Assembly (NCBI GenBank): GCA_047601745.1
Contig: JASGIS010000001.1
Span: forward strand, 2,852,001 to 2,916,000
Origin: JAKPAM01 sp047601745
Lineage (GTDB): Bacteria; Pseudomonadota; Gammaproteobacteria; Burkholderiales; Burkholderiaceae_E
Length of the DNA: 64,000 nt
Direction: 5' to 3'
Below are positions 8,936 to 17,378 of this stretch, piece after piece. How positions within the stretch are numbered: the first letter of the stretch is position 1; every line of letters starts with the position of its first letter. A model generated the notes under the pieces. The model ran no database searches. It was given only the letters and a program-made list of their open reading frames with translations, and was not told the origin of the DNA. The translations under genes and the position numbers were made by a program.

Positions 8936-10225
8936 ATGGAGCAAGCAGGGCTGCGCGCGGAATCGATGGACGCCATGGCGCTGCCGGAGCGGCTGGTGCG
9001 CTGCCGGCAGACGACGCTGGATCTGGTGGAAGGGCTCACCGAAGCCGATGCCACCGTGCAGTCGATGGACGACGCGAGCCCGGCCAAGTGGCACCTGGCG
9101 CACACCACCTGGTTCTTCGAGGAGTTCGTGCTCGGCGCCTACCTGCCGGCGCACCAGCCGGTCGATCCTCGCTACCGCTTCCTGTTCAACTCGTACTACG
9201 AGGCCGTCGGGCCCCGGCAGCCGCGTCCGCTGCGCGGCATGCTCACGCGCCCGTCGCTGGCCGAGATCGTCGACTACCGATGCCGCGTCGACGACGGGCT
9301 CGAGCGGCTGCTGTGCGGCGGCGCGCCGCCGCAGGCCGCGCTGGAGCTGATCGAGCTCGGCATCCAGCACGAGCAGCAGCACCAGGAGCTGATCCTCACC
9401 GACCTGCTGCACCTGTTCTCGATGAACCCGCTGCGGCCCGCGTACCGCGCCGCGGCTGCCGGCGGTGGGGCCGTCGCGGTCGCCGCGAGCCGCGCCGCCT
9501 GGATCGGCTTCGACGGCGGCTGCGTCAGCGTCGGGCACGCGGGCTCCGGTTTCTCGTTCGACTGCGAGCGCCCGCTCCACCAGGTGATGCTGGTGCCTTA
9601 TGAGCTGGCCTCGCGGCCGGTGACGAACCGTGAATGGCTGGACTTCATCGCCGACGGCGGCTATCGAACGCCCTCGCTGTGGCTGTCCGACGGCTGGGCC
9701 CGCGTGCGAGCCGAGGACTGGCAGGCGCCGCTGTACTGGGAGCAGCGCGAACGGCACTGGCTGCAGATGACCCTGGCGGGCGAGCGTCCGCTCGATCTGG
9801 ACGCGCCGGTCGCGCACCTGTCGTACTTCGAGGCCGACGCCTATGCGCGCTGGGCCGGCGCCCGCCTGCCCACCGAGTTCGAATGGGAGGTCGCCGCACG
9901 CGCCCAGCCGATCGCCGGCAACTTCGCCTCCTCGGGCCTGTTCCGGACGCGGCCCGCCTCGCGCGACGGCCAGGCGCCGCTGCGCCAGCTCTACGGTGAC
10001 GTCTGGGAATGGACGTCGAGCGCCTATGCGGCTTACCCCGGCTTTCGCACAGTGGAGGGCGCGGTCGGCGAGTACAACGGCAAGTTCATGTGCGGCCAGT
10101 ACGTGCTGCGCGGCGGCTCCTGCGCCACGCCCGAAGGCCATCTGCGCGCCACCTACCGCAACTTCTTCTATCCGCACCAGCGCTGGCAGTTCTCCGGGCT
10201 GCGGCTGGCGCGCGACCGCGGCTGA
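8936..10225 (+). CDS. egtB: Ergothioneine biosynthesis protein EgtB (hercynylcysteine sulfoxide synthase)
   Basis: A 429-residue non-haem iron enzyme that uses oxygen to join hercynine to a thiol donor (gamma-Glu-Cys or Cys). The N-terminal DinB_2 domain carries the iron-ligand pattern: WHLAHTTWFFEEF plus HEQQHQE (HxxxHxE). The C-terminal half is an FGE-sulfatase domain, with RLPTEFEWEVAAR, YGDVWEWTSSAY and VLRGGSC. The start at ATG 8936 is set by GGGGAGG about eight bases upstream; an earlier ATG at 8912 lacks such a site. egtD follows after nine bases. No egtA, egtC or egtE gene is in the window, which fits the two-gene proteobacterial arrangement; the C-S lyase must be elsewhere. Confidence 0.95.
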   Translation: MEQAGLRAESMDAMALPERLVRCRQTTLDLVEGLTEADATVQSMDDASPAKWHLAHTTWFFEEFVLGAYLPAHQPVDPRYRFLFNSYYEAVGPRQPRPLRGMLTRPSLAEIVDYRCRVDDGLERLLCGGAPPQAALELIELGIQHEQQHQELILTDLLHLFSMNPLRPAYRAAAAGGGAVAVAASRAAWIGFDGGCVSVGHAGSGFSFDCERPLHQVMLVPYELASRPVTNREWLDFIADGGYRTPSLWLSDGWARVRAEDWQAPLYWEQRERHWLQMTLAGERPLDLDAPVAHLSYFEADAYARWAGARLPTEFEWEVAARAQPIAGNFASSGLFRTRPASRDGQAPLRQLYGDVWEWTSSAYAAYPGFRTVEGAVGEYNGKFMCGQYVLRGGSCATPEGHLRATYRNFFYPHQRWQFSGLRLARDRG

Positions 10226-10234
10226 ACCGGGCCG

Positions 10235-11176
10235 ATGCGAGGCGTGCACGACGATCGCCGCGAACTGCTCGAGGGCCTGTGCGCGCCGAGCCCGTTCATC
10301 GGTTCGAAGTTCTTCTACGACGAGCTCGGCTCGCGCCTGTTCACGGCGATCACCGGGCTGGACGAGTACTACCCGACACGCACCGAGGCCGCGATCCTGC
10401 GAACCCACGCCGCCGAGATCGGCGCGGCCGTCGGCGCCGGGCGCTGCACGCTGATCGACCTGGGCGCCGGCGATTGCGAGAAGGCCGCCGGGCTGTTCCG
10501 CACGCTGCGACCCGCACAGTACGCCGCGGTCGACATCTCGGCGGACTATCTGCGGCAGTCGCTGCAGCGGCTGCGGGCTCGCTTCCCCGAGTTGCCGATG
10601 GTCGGCGTCGAGGCCGATTTCTCGGCGGCGCTGGCGCTGCCGGCGGAGGTCTCGCGCAGCGCGCGCCTGTTCTTCTATCCGGGTTCCTCGATCGGCAACT
10701 TTCATCCCGACCAGGCCCGCGGCTTCCTGGCGGGCCTGCGCGCGCAGCTCGACGGCGACGGCGGCCTGCTGATCGGGGTCGACCTGGTCAAGGACCCCCG
10801 GATGCTCGAGGCCGCCTACGACGACGCGCTGGGCGTGACCGCCGCCTTCAACCTGAACGTGCTGCGCAATGCCAACCGGATCGCCGGCACCGACTTCGCG
10901 CTCGCCGACTGGCGGCACGTGGCTCGCTACGATGTCGGCCGCCATCGCATCGAGATGTACCTGGAGGCGCGCCGCGAGGTGCGGCTGCGCTGGCCCGGAG
11001 GCTCGCGCAGCTTCGAGGCCGGCACCAGGATCCACACAGAGAATTCGTACAAGTACCGGCCCGAGGATTTCCAGCGGCTGCTGGGCGAGGCGGGCTTCGA
11101 CGTCCAGCGCTGCTGGACCGATGCCGACCGCTGGTTCGCCGTGATGCTCGCGCGGCCGGTGTCCGGGCGGCCTTGA
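10235..11176 (+). CDS. egtD: L-histidine N(alpha)-methyltransferase EgtD
   Basis: A 313-residue SAM-dependent enzyme that trimethylates histidine to hercynine, the substrate of EgtB encoded just upstream. Family features: SKFFYDELGSRLFTAITGLDEYY at the N-terminus (family hallmark), the SAM-binding LIDLGAGDCEKA, FFYPGSSIGNF, and the C-terminal IHTENSYKY. The length is normal for the family. It lies nine bases after egtB on the same strand, so the two are co-transcribed and form the complete two-gene ergothioneine core. Confidence 0.95.
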   Translation: MRGVHDDRRELLEGLCAPSPFIGSKFFYDELGSRLFTAITGLDEYYPTRTEAAILRTHAAEIGAAVGAGRCTLIDLGAGDCEKAAGLFRTLRPAQYAAVDISADYLRQSLQRLRARFPELPMVGVEADFSAALALPAEVSRSARLFFYPGSSIGNFHPDQARGFLAGLRAQLDGDGGLLIGVDLVKDPRMLEAAYDDALGVTAAFNLNVLRNANRIAGTDFALADWRHVARYDVGRHRIEMYLEARREVRLRWPGGSRSFEAGTRIHTENSYKYRPEDFQRLLGEAGFDVQRCWTDADRWFAVMLARPVSGRP

Positions 11177-11275
11177 GTATCAGATAGCGGCTATGTGAAT
11201 ACCGATCAGCGGCTCATCGACTACGAATCTGCTGTATGAGCGCCCGCGGCCGGCCAATTCCCACGCCGCGGCCGA

Positions 11276-12277
11276 TCAGCCCGCCTGTGCGAACACCGCC
11301 TCCAGCGTCGGCGCATCGAGCACGCGCAAGGCCCAGCGCTCCATGTCGGCGGCCGACCCGCCCTTGATTCGTTCGACCACGGCTTCGGGTAGGTCGCCGA
11401 AGCGGTGATGGAGCTGGCTCAGCAACAGTTGCTGGCGGGCCTCCTCCTGGCCTTCCTTCCGGCCCTCCGCCCGCGCCTCGTTGCGAAAGATCTCCGCCAA
11501 GTCTCCCCTCTGTTCGGACAGCATAGTGACCTCCTGAATATTGGCCAGCAAGCGCTCATTCTCGTCCAGATCGAGGCGACGGGCCAACACCCGGTTTACC
11601 CATTCGGTAAAGACCGCCCCCAGGGCATCGAAGCGCTCGGTGGGCAACAGCGCCAGCCGGGCCAGCAGGGTCTGGCCGAGTGCCTTCATCTCCGGGCGGC
11701 TGCGCATGGTCTCGAAGCCGACCACCACTCCGGCCAGGTTGTCCGGCAGGACTTTGCCGGCCGCCCGGATCGCCTCGGCGATCCGATGCTCGTCGAGCAG
11801 GAAGTAGCGCAGCCGTGGAGTGTAGGGCCGCAAGGTGTCGGGGAAGGCGGCGAGCCTGTCGGCGACATCCTGAGCGGATCGCCAAGGGGCGACTCCGTTG
11901 TAGATGACGATCGGGAATACCGGCGGCAGAAGATCGCCGGCTGCGATCACACCGTGGCGGATCAGGCTCTCGTACAGGAGCCCGAGATAAGTCATGACCC
12001 GGACGGCCATGCTCGGGTCATCACGACTCTGGAACTCGATGAGCAGATAGAGGTAGAGCCAGTCGTCGCGGCCGCGCAGTCTGACGCGCCAGACCAGGTC
12101 GTCGCTGCGGGTGGCCAGGCCCTCGGACACGTAGTGGCTGTTGACTGGTTCCAGGCTGTCGAGGTCGAGTCGCTGGACCCAGTCGGCATCGACGAAGCCC
12201 AACAGCAGGTCGCGTACCATCTCCGAGAAGGAGAAGAGTGCCTTGTAGCTGCCGTCGTGGGGCGTTTGGGTGGCCAT
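11276..12277 (-). CDS. Rpn/YhgA-like recombination-promoting nuclease (PD-(D/E)XK family)
   Basis: A 333-residue protein. It begins HDGSYKALFSFSEMVRDLL, the usual opening of Rpn/YhgA-type (transposase_31) proteins. The nuclease core is visible as DDLVWRVRLRGRDDWLYLYL followed by LLIEFQS (the E-x-Q variant of PD-(D/E)XK) and AVRVMTYLGLLYESL. The C-terminus has the charged EARAEGRKEGQEEARQQ helix common in this family. The start was chosen at ATG 12277 because the conserved region begins there; upstream in-frame residues look like translated intergenic DNA. E. coli Rpn proteins promote RecA-independent recombination, and some members are phage-defence toxins. It is divergent from the GH3 gene. 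Confidence 0.85.
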   Translation of the reverse strand: MATQTPHDGSYKALFSFSEMVRDLLLGFVDADWVQRLDLDSLEPVNSHYVSEGLATRSDDLVWRVRLRGRDDWLYLYLLIEFQSRDDPSMAVRVMTYLGLLYESLIRHGVIAAGDLLPPVFPIVIYNGVAPWRSAQDVADRLAAFPDTLRPYTPRLRYFLLDEHRIAEAIRAAGKVLPDNLAGVVVGFETMRSRPEMKALGQTLLARLALLPTERFDALGAVFTEWVNRVLARRLDLDENERLLANIQEVTMLSEQRGDLAEIFRNEARAEGRKEGQEEARQQLLLSQLHHRFGDLPEAVVERIKGGSAADMERWALRVLDAPTLEAVFAQAG

Positions 12278-12396
12278 GCCCCAGTGTTGGCCGGGGACGC
12301 CGGGCTCGTCTATCGCGCCGATGGCTGGGCTCCATGGCCTATGCCGCGCAGACGTGGGAACGCTGCCACGACATCTCGTTCTGAAGGAGCCAGCCC

Positions 12397-14649
12397 ATGA
12401 CCGCCGATGTTCATTTCGACCCGCACGCACCGTATCTCGACGCGTCACTACCCGTCGCCGACCGTGTGGCGGACCTGGTCGGGCGGATGACGCTGACCGA
12501 GAAGATCGGTCAGATGATGCAACTCAACCCGGACGGCGATCTGAAGGAACTCGTGACCGAGAAGTTCGTCGGATCGACGCTGCATACGCCGCCCTACCAG
12601 CTCGCTCAGGCCTACGACTACGTGCAGCAGACCCGGCTGCGCATCCCGCTCATCATCGGTGAGGACTGCATCCACGGACACTCGTTCTGGCCGGGCGCGA
12701 CGATCTTCCCGACGCAGCTCGGCATGGCGGCAACCTTCAACCCGTCCCTGCTCGAGCGATATGGTCGCGCGACCGCGACCGAGGTCGCGTCGACCGGCAC
12801 CCACTGGACGTTCTCGCCCGTGCTGTGCATCGCCCGCGACCTGCGTTGGGGGCGGGTAAGCGAAACCTTCGGCGAAGACCTGCATGTGCTGAGCGAGCTG
12901 GGCTCTGCCGTCGTCAAGGGTTATCAGGGCGACGGGTTCGACGACCCGGATGCGATCTTGGCGACGGCCAAACACTTCGCCGCATACTCGGAGACGCAGG
13001 GCGGGCGCGACGCTTCGGAAGCGGATGTCTCGCAGCGCAAGATGCGCTCATGGTTCCTGCCGGCGTTCGAACGGGTCGCCCGCGAAGGCTGCGGCACGTT
13101 CATGCTCGGCTACCAGGCGATCGACGGCACGCCCGTGACGATCAACGACTGGCTGCTCACCGACGTGCTGCGCGGCGAGTGGGGTTACACCGGCATGCTC
13201 GTGACCGACTGGGACAACACCGGTCGTCTCGTGTGGGAACAGAAGATCATGCCCGACTACGCGCACGCCGCCGCGGCCGCGGTCAAGGCCGGCAACGACA
13301 TGATCATGACGACGCCGGGGTTCTTCGACGGGGCCCGACAGGCGGTCGCCCGGGGGCTGCTGCCCGAGGATGCCTTCGATGCGGCGGTCTCGCGCATCCT
13401 TACCCTGAAGTTCAAGCTCGGCCTGTTCGAGAACCCGCGCCTGCCGAACGAGGCACGGATGGCGCAGGTCATCGGATCGCACCAAGGCCTCAACCTCGAC
13501 ATCGCGCGCGAATCGCTGGTGCTGCTCGAAAATGATGGGCTGTTGCCGATCGCGGCACCAAAAGACATCGCCGTCGTCGGGCCGGTAGCGGATGACGTCG
13601 ACTGCCTGCTGGGCGACTGGGCCGGCGATTCGGGGCAGGCGTGGCATCAGGCGACGCACCCGCGTGAAATGTCGACCACGGTGCTCGATGGACTGCGCGC
13701 AGCGGCCGAAGAACGCGGCGGTTCGGTGACGTACGCTCGCGGCGCCGACATTACGTTCCGCAAGCAAGCACCTGGGGACGGGGTGTCGCCCGACGGCCAG
13801 CCCTGGGTCGCGGAGGTCGTGGCCGCCCCGGTCGACGAGTCGCTAATCGCCGGGGCCGTGGCCGCCGCCCAGGTCTCCGACGTCGTCGTCGCGGTTGTCG
13901 GCGACAACATCCACCTGAACGGCGAGAGCCGTTCGACCGCAACGCTCGATCTGATCGGTGGGCAGAACGCGCTCATCGATGCGCTGATCGCAACCGGCAA
14001 GCCGGTGGTGATCGTGCTGCTCGCTTCGAAGCCGTTGATTCTGCCGCCGTCGGCATCGGCTGCCGCGGCGATCATCTGGGCGGCTAACCCCGGCATGCAG
14101 GGCGGCACGGCGCTCGCCGAGCTGCTTTACGGCGACATCGAACCGGTCGGTCGTCTGCCGATCTCGTTCGCCCGGCACGTTGGTCAACAGCCGACGTACT
14201 ACATGCAGATCCGCGGGCAGCATGGCAACCGCTATGCCGACCTCACGCAAGATCCGCGGTGGGCGTTCGGTGAGGGGCGGTCGTATTCGACGGTGGAGTA
14301 CTCGGCGCTGCGGCTCGCGGCATCCGATCTCGGTATAAATGATTCGATCGAGGCCACGGTCACGCTGACGAACACCGGTTCGCGGCCCGCCCGCGAAGTC
14401 GTGCAGGCGTACGTGCGAGACGAGGTTACCTCGGCGACCTGGGCCGACCGCGAACTGAAAGCGTGGAAGCTTGCCTGGGTGCAGCCCGGAGAGCGCGTCG
14501 AGGTGACGATCACGGTGCCGGTCTCGGCCTGCACGATCGTGAACGCGAAGTGCGAGCGTGTCGTCGAGCCTGGTGATTTCACCCTGCTGGTCGGCCCGTC
14601 GTCGCGCGTCGAGTCGCTGCTGCCGGTGCCGTTTTCGGTTTCCGGTTGA
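12397..14649 (+). CDS. Glycoside hydrolase family 3 beta-glucosidase
   Basis: A 750-residue cytoplasmic-type GH3 enzyme; no signal peptide is visible. The (beta/alpha)8 domain contains MTLTEKIGQMMQLN, the KHFAAYSE substrate-binding motif and the nucleophile motif VTDW with Asp271. The (alpha/beta)6 sandwich follows (SLVLLENDGLLPI, then VVAVVGDNIHLNGES), and a C-terminal FnIII-like domain (TVTLTNTGSRPAREVVQAYV). The start ATG 12397 has AAGGAG seven bases upstream. It probably cleaves beta-glucosides taken up by the adjacent MFS transporter. Sequence flavour and codon choice look actinobacterial (Microbacteriaceae-like), suggesting horizontal acquisition; this is a judgement by eye. Confidence 0.93.
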   Translation: MTADVHFDPHAPYLDASLPVADRVADLVGRMTLTEKIGQMMQLNPDGDLKELVTEKFVGSTLHTPPYQLAQAYDYVQQTRLRIPLIIGEDCIHGHSFWPGATIFPTQLGMAATFNPSLLERYGRATATEVASTGTHWTFSPVLCIARDLRWGRVSETFGEDLHVLSELGSAVVKGYQGDGFDDPDAILATAKHFAAYSETQGGRDASEADVSQRKMRSWFLPAFERVAREGCGTFMLGYQAIDGTPVTINDWLLTDVLRGEWGYTGMLVTDWDNTGRLVWEQKIMPDYAHAAAAAVKAGNDMIMTTPGFFDGARQAVARGLLPEDAFDAAVSRILTLKFKLGLFENPRLPNEARMAQVIGSHQGLNLDIARESLVLLENDGLLPIAAPKDIAVVGPVADDVDCLLGDWAGDSGQAWHQATHPREMSTTVLDGLRAAAEERGGSVTYARGADITFRKQAPGDGVSPDGQPWVAEVVAAPVDESLIAGAVAAAQVSDVVVAVVGDNIHLNGESRSTATLDLIGGQNALIDALIATGKPVVIVLLASKPLILPPSASAAAAIIWAANPGMQGGTALAELLYGDIEPVGRLPISFARHVGQQPTYYMQIRGQHGNRYADLTQDPRWAFGEGRSYSTVEYSALRLAASDLGINDSIEATVTLTNTGSRPAREVVQAYVRDEVTSATWADRELKAWKLAWVQPGERVEVTITVPVSACTIVNAKCERVVEPGDFTLLVGPSSRVESLLPVPFSVSG

Positions 14650-14680
14650 ACGAACCTCCCTTCAAAGGTCCTTCGCTTCC

Positions 14681-15943
14681 GTGTACTCGCTTCTCCTGGC
14701 GATCATCTACATCGCCTTCGTCAGCCTGGGGCTGCCTGACTCCCTCGTGGGCGCCGGATGGCCGGTCATGCACGAGGACCTCGGCGTCCCCGTCGCCTTC
14801 GCGGGCATCATCACCATGCTCATCGCGGGCGGAACGATCGTCTCCAGCCTGGCGTCCGAGCGCGTCACGCGCCGGTTCGGAGCCGGTGCGGTCACGGCGG
14901 TCAGCGTGGCCACGACGGCGGCCGCGCTGATCGGGTTCTCCACTTCGACGTCCTTCTGGATGCTCTGCCTGTGGGCGGTCCCGTACGGGCTCGGGGCGGG
15001 CGCGGTGGACGCGGCGCTGAACAACTACGTGGCGCTGCACTACGCGGCCCGGCACATGAACTGGCTGCACAGCTTCTGGGGCGTGGGCGCCTCGATCAGC
15101 CCGTTCATCATGAGCTACGCCGTCACCTCCGGTCCGGGCTGGTCCGGCGCGTACCGGACCGTGGGCATCATCCAGGTCGTCCTCTCGGCCGCGCTTTTCG
15201 TCAGTCTCCCGTTGTGGCGCATGGTGAACTCGCGTGTTCCCGCCGGACAGACGAACGAGGCGGGCGACGACGCCGGCAAGGTCACCGAGCGCGACGCGGC
15301 CGAGGCCGACGGAAAAGGCGGCAGCCATGTCCCGCTCGCGACGGCGCTGCGCATCCCGGGCGTCGTCATGATCCTCGCCGCGTTCTTCGCGTACTGCGCG
15401 CTCGAGAGCACCTCGATGCTCTGGGCGGCTACCTACCTCGTCACCGACCGCGGGGTCGACGTCGCCACGGCGGCCGCGTTCGCGTCGCTCTACCTCCTCG
15501 GCATCACGGGGGGCCGTTTCCTCGCCGGCTTCTTCGCCGACCGCATCGGCGATCGCGCGCTCATTCGCGGCGGGTTCCTGGCCGTCGGGGTCGGCGTCGT
15601 GATGATCATGCTTCCGCTGCCGACGGACGTGCTCGCGCTGGCCGGACTCGTGGTCGCCGGGCTGGGAAGTGCACCGATCTATCCTGCGATCATCCACTCC
15701 ACGCCGGTGAACTTCGGCCGCCGCAACTCCCAGGCGATCATCGGCATCCAGATGGCCGCCGCCTACAGCGGGAGCACGCTCGCACCACCGCTGTTCGGCG
15801 TGATCTCGGCATGGGCCGGGATGTGGGTCTTCCCGATGTTCGTCGCCGTTCTCGTCGTGCTCGGACTGGCGATGTCGGAGCGGATGAACCGGGTGGTGAG
15901 CCCGACGCGCCGACGATGTGCTCGACTGCATCGACGCGGTTGA
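14681..15943 (+). CDS. MFS transporter, probably for sugars or glycosides
   Basis: A 420-residue major facilitator with about 12 membrane segments. The N-terminus YSLLLAIIYIAFVSLGLPDS supports the GTG at 14681 as start; upstream codons in frame belong to the end of the GH3 gene. A charged cytoplasmic loop (about residues 185-220) separates the two six-helix halves. LHSFWGVGASISPFIMSYA and NFGRRNSQAIIGIQMA are typical of the FucP-like sugar-transporter branch. It lies 31 bases after the beta-glucosidase, so the two probably form a glucoside uptake and hydrolysis cassette. Its composition also looks actinobacterial. The last residues (PTRRRCARLHRRG) look unlike a normal tail and may mark the edge of the transferred segment. 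Confidence 0.85.
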   Translation: MYSLLLAIIYIAFVSLGLPDSLVGAGWPVMHEDLGVPVAFAGIITMLIAGGTIVSSLASERVTRRFGAGAVTAVSVATTAAALIGFSTSTSFWMLCLWAVPYGLGAGAVDAALNNYVALHYAARHMNWLHSFWGVGASISPFIMSYAVTSGPGWSGAYRTVGIIQVVLSAALFVSLPLWRMVNSRVPAGQTNEAGDDAGKVTERDAAEADGKGGSHVPLATALRIPGVVMILAAFFAYCALESTSMLWAATYLVTDRGVDVATAAAFASLYLLGITGGRFLAGFFADRIGDRALIRGGFLAVGVGVVMIMLPLPTDVLALAGLVVAGLGSAPIYPAIIHSTPVNFGRRNSQAIIGIQMAAAYSGSTLAPPLFGVISAWAGMWVFPMFVAVLVVLGLAMSERMNRVVSPTRRRCARLHRRG

Positions 15944-16243
15944 TGCCGGCGCTCATGCCGTCCAGCGATCAATGAGCGCCACCAATCGGTGGTGACCGGA
16001 GGTCAGGAAGCCCCGAAGGCATGGACCCAGGAACCAGGAAGTCGAAGGGTCCTGCGGCCTCGGACATCTTTCATCGACGCATCTCCTAAGGACGCTCTGG
16101 CCGACAGCGCGAGCAGGCACATACAGGTCTGATCCAGTGGAGATCGCGGCCTTGCCAGAATTTTTCAGCGCGCAGTTCACAAAACTCTTCCAAGCCACTC
16201 TCTTCGACTCCATTTGTTTCCGTTTCTGGTTCGACACGAGCTG
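15944..16243. other. Intergenic region after the GH3/MFS cassette
   Basis: About 300 bases without a convincing gene. On the minus strand an ATG at 15956 opens a frame starting MSAGINRVDAVEHIVGASG that immediately runs into antisense MFS sequence; it could be the start of a gene truncated by arrival of the cassette, but I cannot identify it. No terminal repeats were recognised. Confidence 0.35.
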
Positions 16244-17293
16244 ATGAATCGATATTTCACATTGGACGGTCTGCGCGGCATCGCAGCGGTCATGGTCGTG
16301 TTCCATCACGTTGGTGCGGTGACTCCCGGTGCATTGCGACCTGCGAGCGCCTATCTCGCGGTCGATTTTTTCTTCCTGCTGAGCGGCTTCGTGATCGCGA
16401 AGGCGTATGACGCCAGACTGCGTGCCCACCTGTCGACGGCGACGTTCATGAAGATCCGGGTGATCCGCCTTTATCCGCTCTACCTGCTGGCGCTGGGTCT
16501 GGCGATGTCGAAGGGACTGGTCGGCGCCGCGATGGGGATGTCGACGATTCGGCCCGGCGAATTGCTCGGCGACTTCGCGTTCGGCGCCGGCATGCTGCCG
16601 TCGCCGTTGACGATAGGCCATCCGGAAGATTCCATCACGCCACTGAATTCCCCGGCCTGGTCGCTGCTGATGGAGATGGCCATCAACCTCGCATTCGCAG
16701 CGACATTCGCCGTTCTGATGCGCGGTCGGCTGGTACTGGTCGTCGTGTTGTCCGGCATCCTGCTCGTGTACTTCGGACTGTCGGCGGGCTCGCTGGACGT
16801 GGGCAGGACCTGGAGCACGCTGCACGTCGGATTGCTGCGGGTGACGTTCTCGTTCCTTCTCGGCGTGGCGTTCAGCCGCTACGAGGTGGTCCTGCCTGGC
16901 AGAACGGCCAACTGGTTCTTTCCGACAGCGTTCGCGTTGCTGGCCTGCCTGATCTGCGACCCGGGCCCTTATCGAAGCCTTTACGATCTGGGAGTCGTGC
17001 TATTCGTTTTTCCGGCCATCCTGCTGCTGGGTGCCAGCGTGCAAAGTCACGGGCAGTGGTGCAAGGCCCTGACGCTGATGGGCGACGTTTCCTATGCGAT
17101 CTACATCGTTCATGGCCCGATCATCGAGGCCTTGGCGGCCGTGCAGAAGCACGCCAGGTCGTATGCGCTATTGACGCCGGGGACGGCGCCGATTCTGGTT
17201 TGCGCGCTCATCTTGCTGTGCTTGCTGCTCGACAGGATTTACGATCTACCCGTGCGCAGATTTCTCACTGCCCGCTTGGCCCGGACCACCTGA
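16244..17293 (+). CDS. Acyltransferase 3 family membrane protein (O-acetylation type)
   Basis: A 349-residue integral membrane acyltransferase. The N-terminal TLDGLRGIAAVMVVFHH is the family signature (R and H of the catalytic region), followed by AVDFFFLLSGFVIAKAYD and KIRVIRLYPLYLLAL. About ten hydrophobic segments follow. Members acetylate or otherwise acylate extracellular polysaccharides or lipids. The start at ATG 16244 places the signature close to the N-terminus as usual. It faces two minus-strand secreted proteins of unknown family. The substrate cannot be told from sequence. Confidence 0.88.
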   Translation: MNRYFTLDGLRGIAAVMVVFHHVGAVTPGALRPASAYLAVDFFFLLSGFVIAKAYDARLRAHLSTATFMKIRVIRLYPLYLLALGLAMSKGLVGAAMGMSTIRPGELLGDFAFGAGMLPSPLTIGHPEDSITPLNSPAWSLLMEMAINLAFAATFAVLMRGRLVLVVVLSGILLVYFGLSAGSLDVGRTWSTLHVGLLRVTFSFLLGVAFSRYEVVLPGRTANWFFPTAFALLACLICDPGPYRSLYDLGVVLFVFPAILLLGASVQSHGQWCKALTLMGDVSYAIYIVHGPIIEALAAVQKHARSYALLTPGTAPILVCALILLCLLLDRIYDLPVRRFLTARLARTT

Positions 17294-17300
17294 GCTGATC

Positions 17301-17323
17301 GCCGGCGATCCTCCACCGCCGGC
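17301..17323. terminator. GC hairpin between convergent genes
   Basis: GCCGGCG (17301-17307) pairs perfectly with CGCCGGC (17317-17323) around a nine-base loop. It lies just after the acyltransferase stop and before the end of the convergent gene. There is no T tract, so a terminator role is only possible. Confidence 0.35.
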
Positions 17324-17378
17324 TGGCGCCGGGACGGGAATCCACGCTACTGATCGAGTGCCAGCGGATCGGGCCGTT

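Noticed and set aside
7622..11035. A 1137-codon minus-strand open frame spanning the egtB-egtD region and the transporter
   Set aside because: Its upstream two thirds are antisense to egtB and egtD, which have clear family motifs on the plus strand. Only the part from 8863 down to the repeat is real (binding protein).
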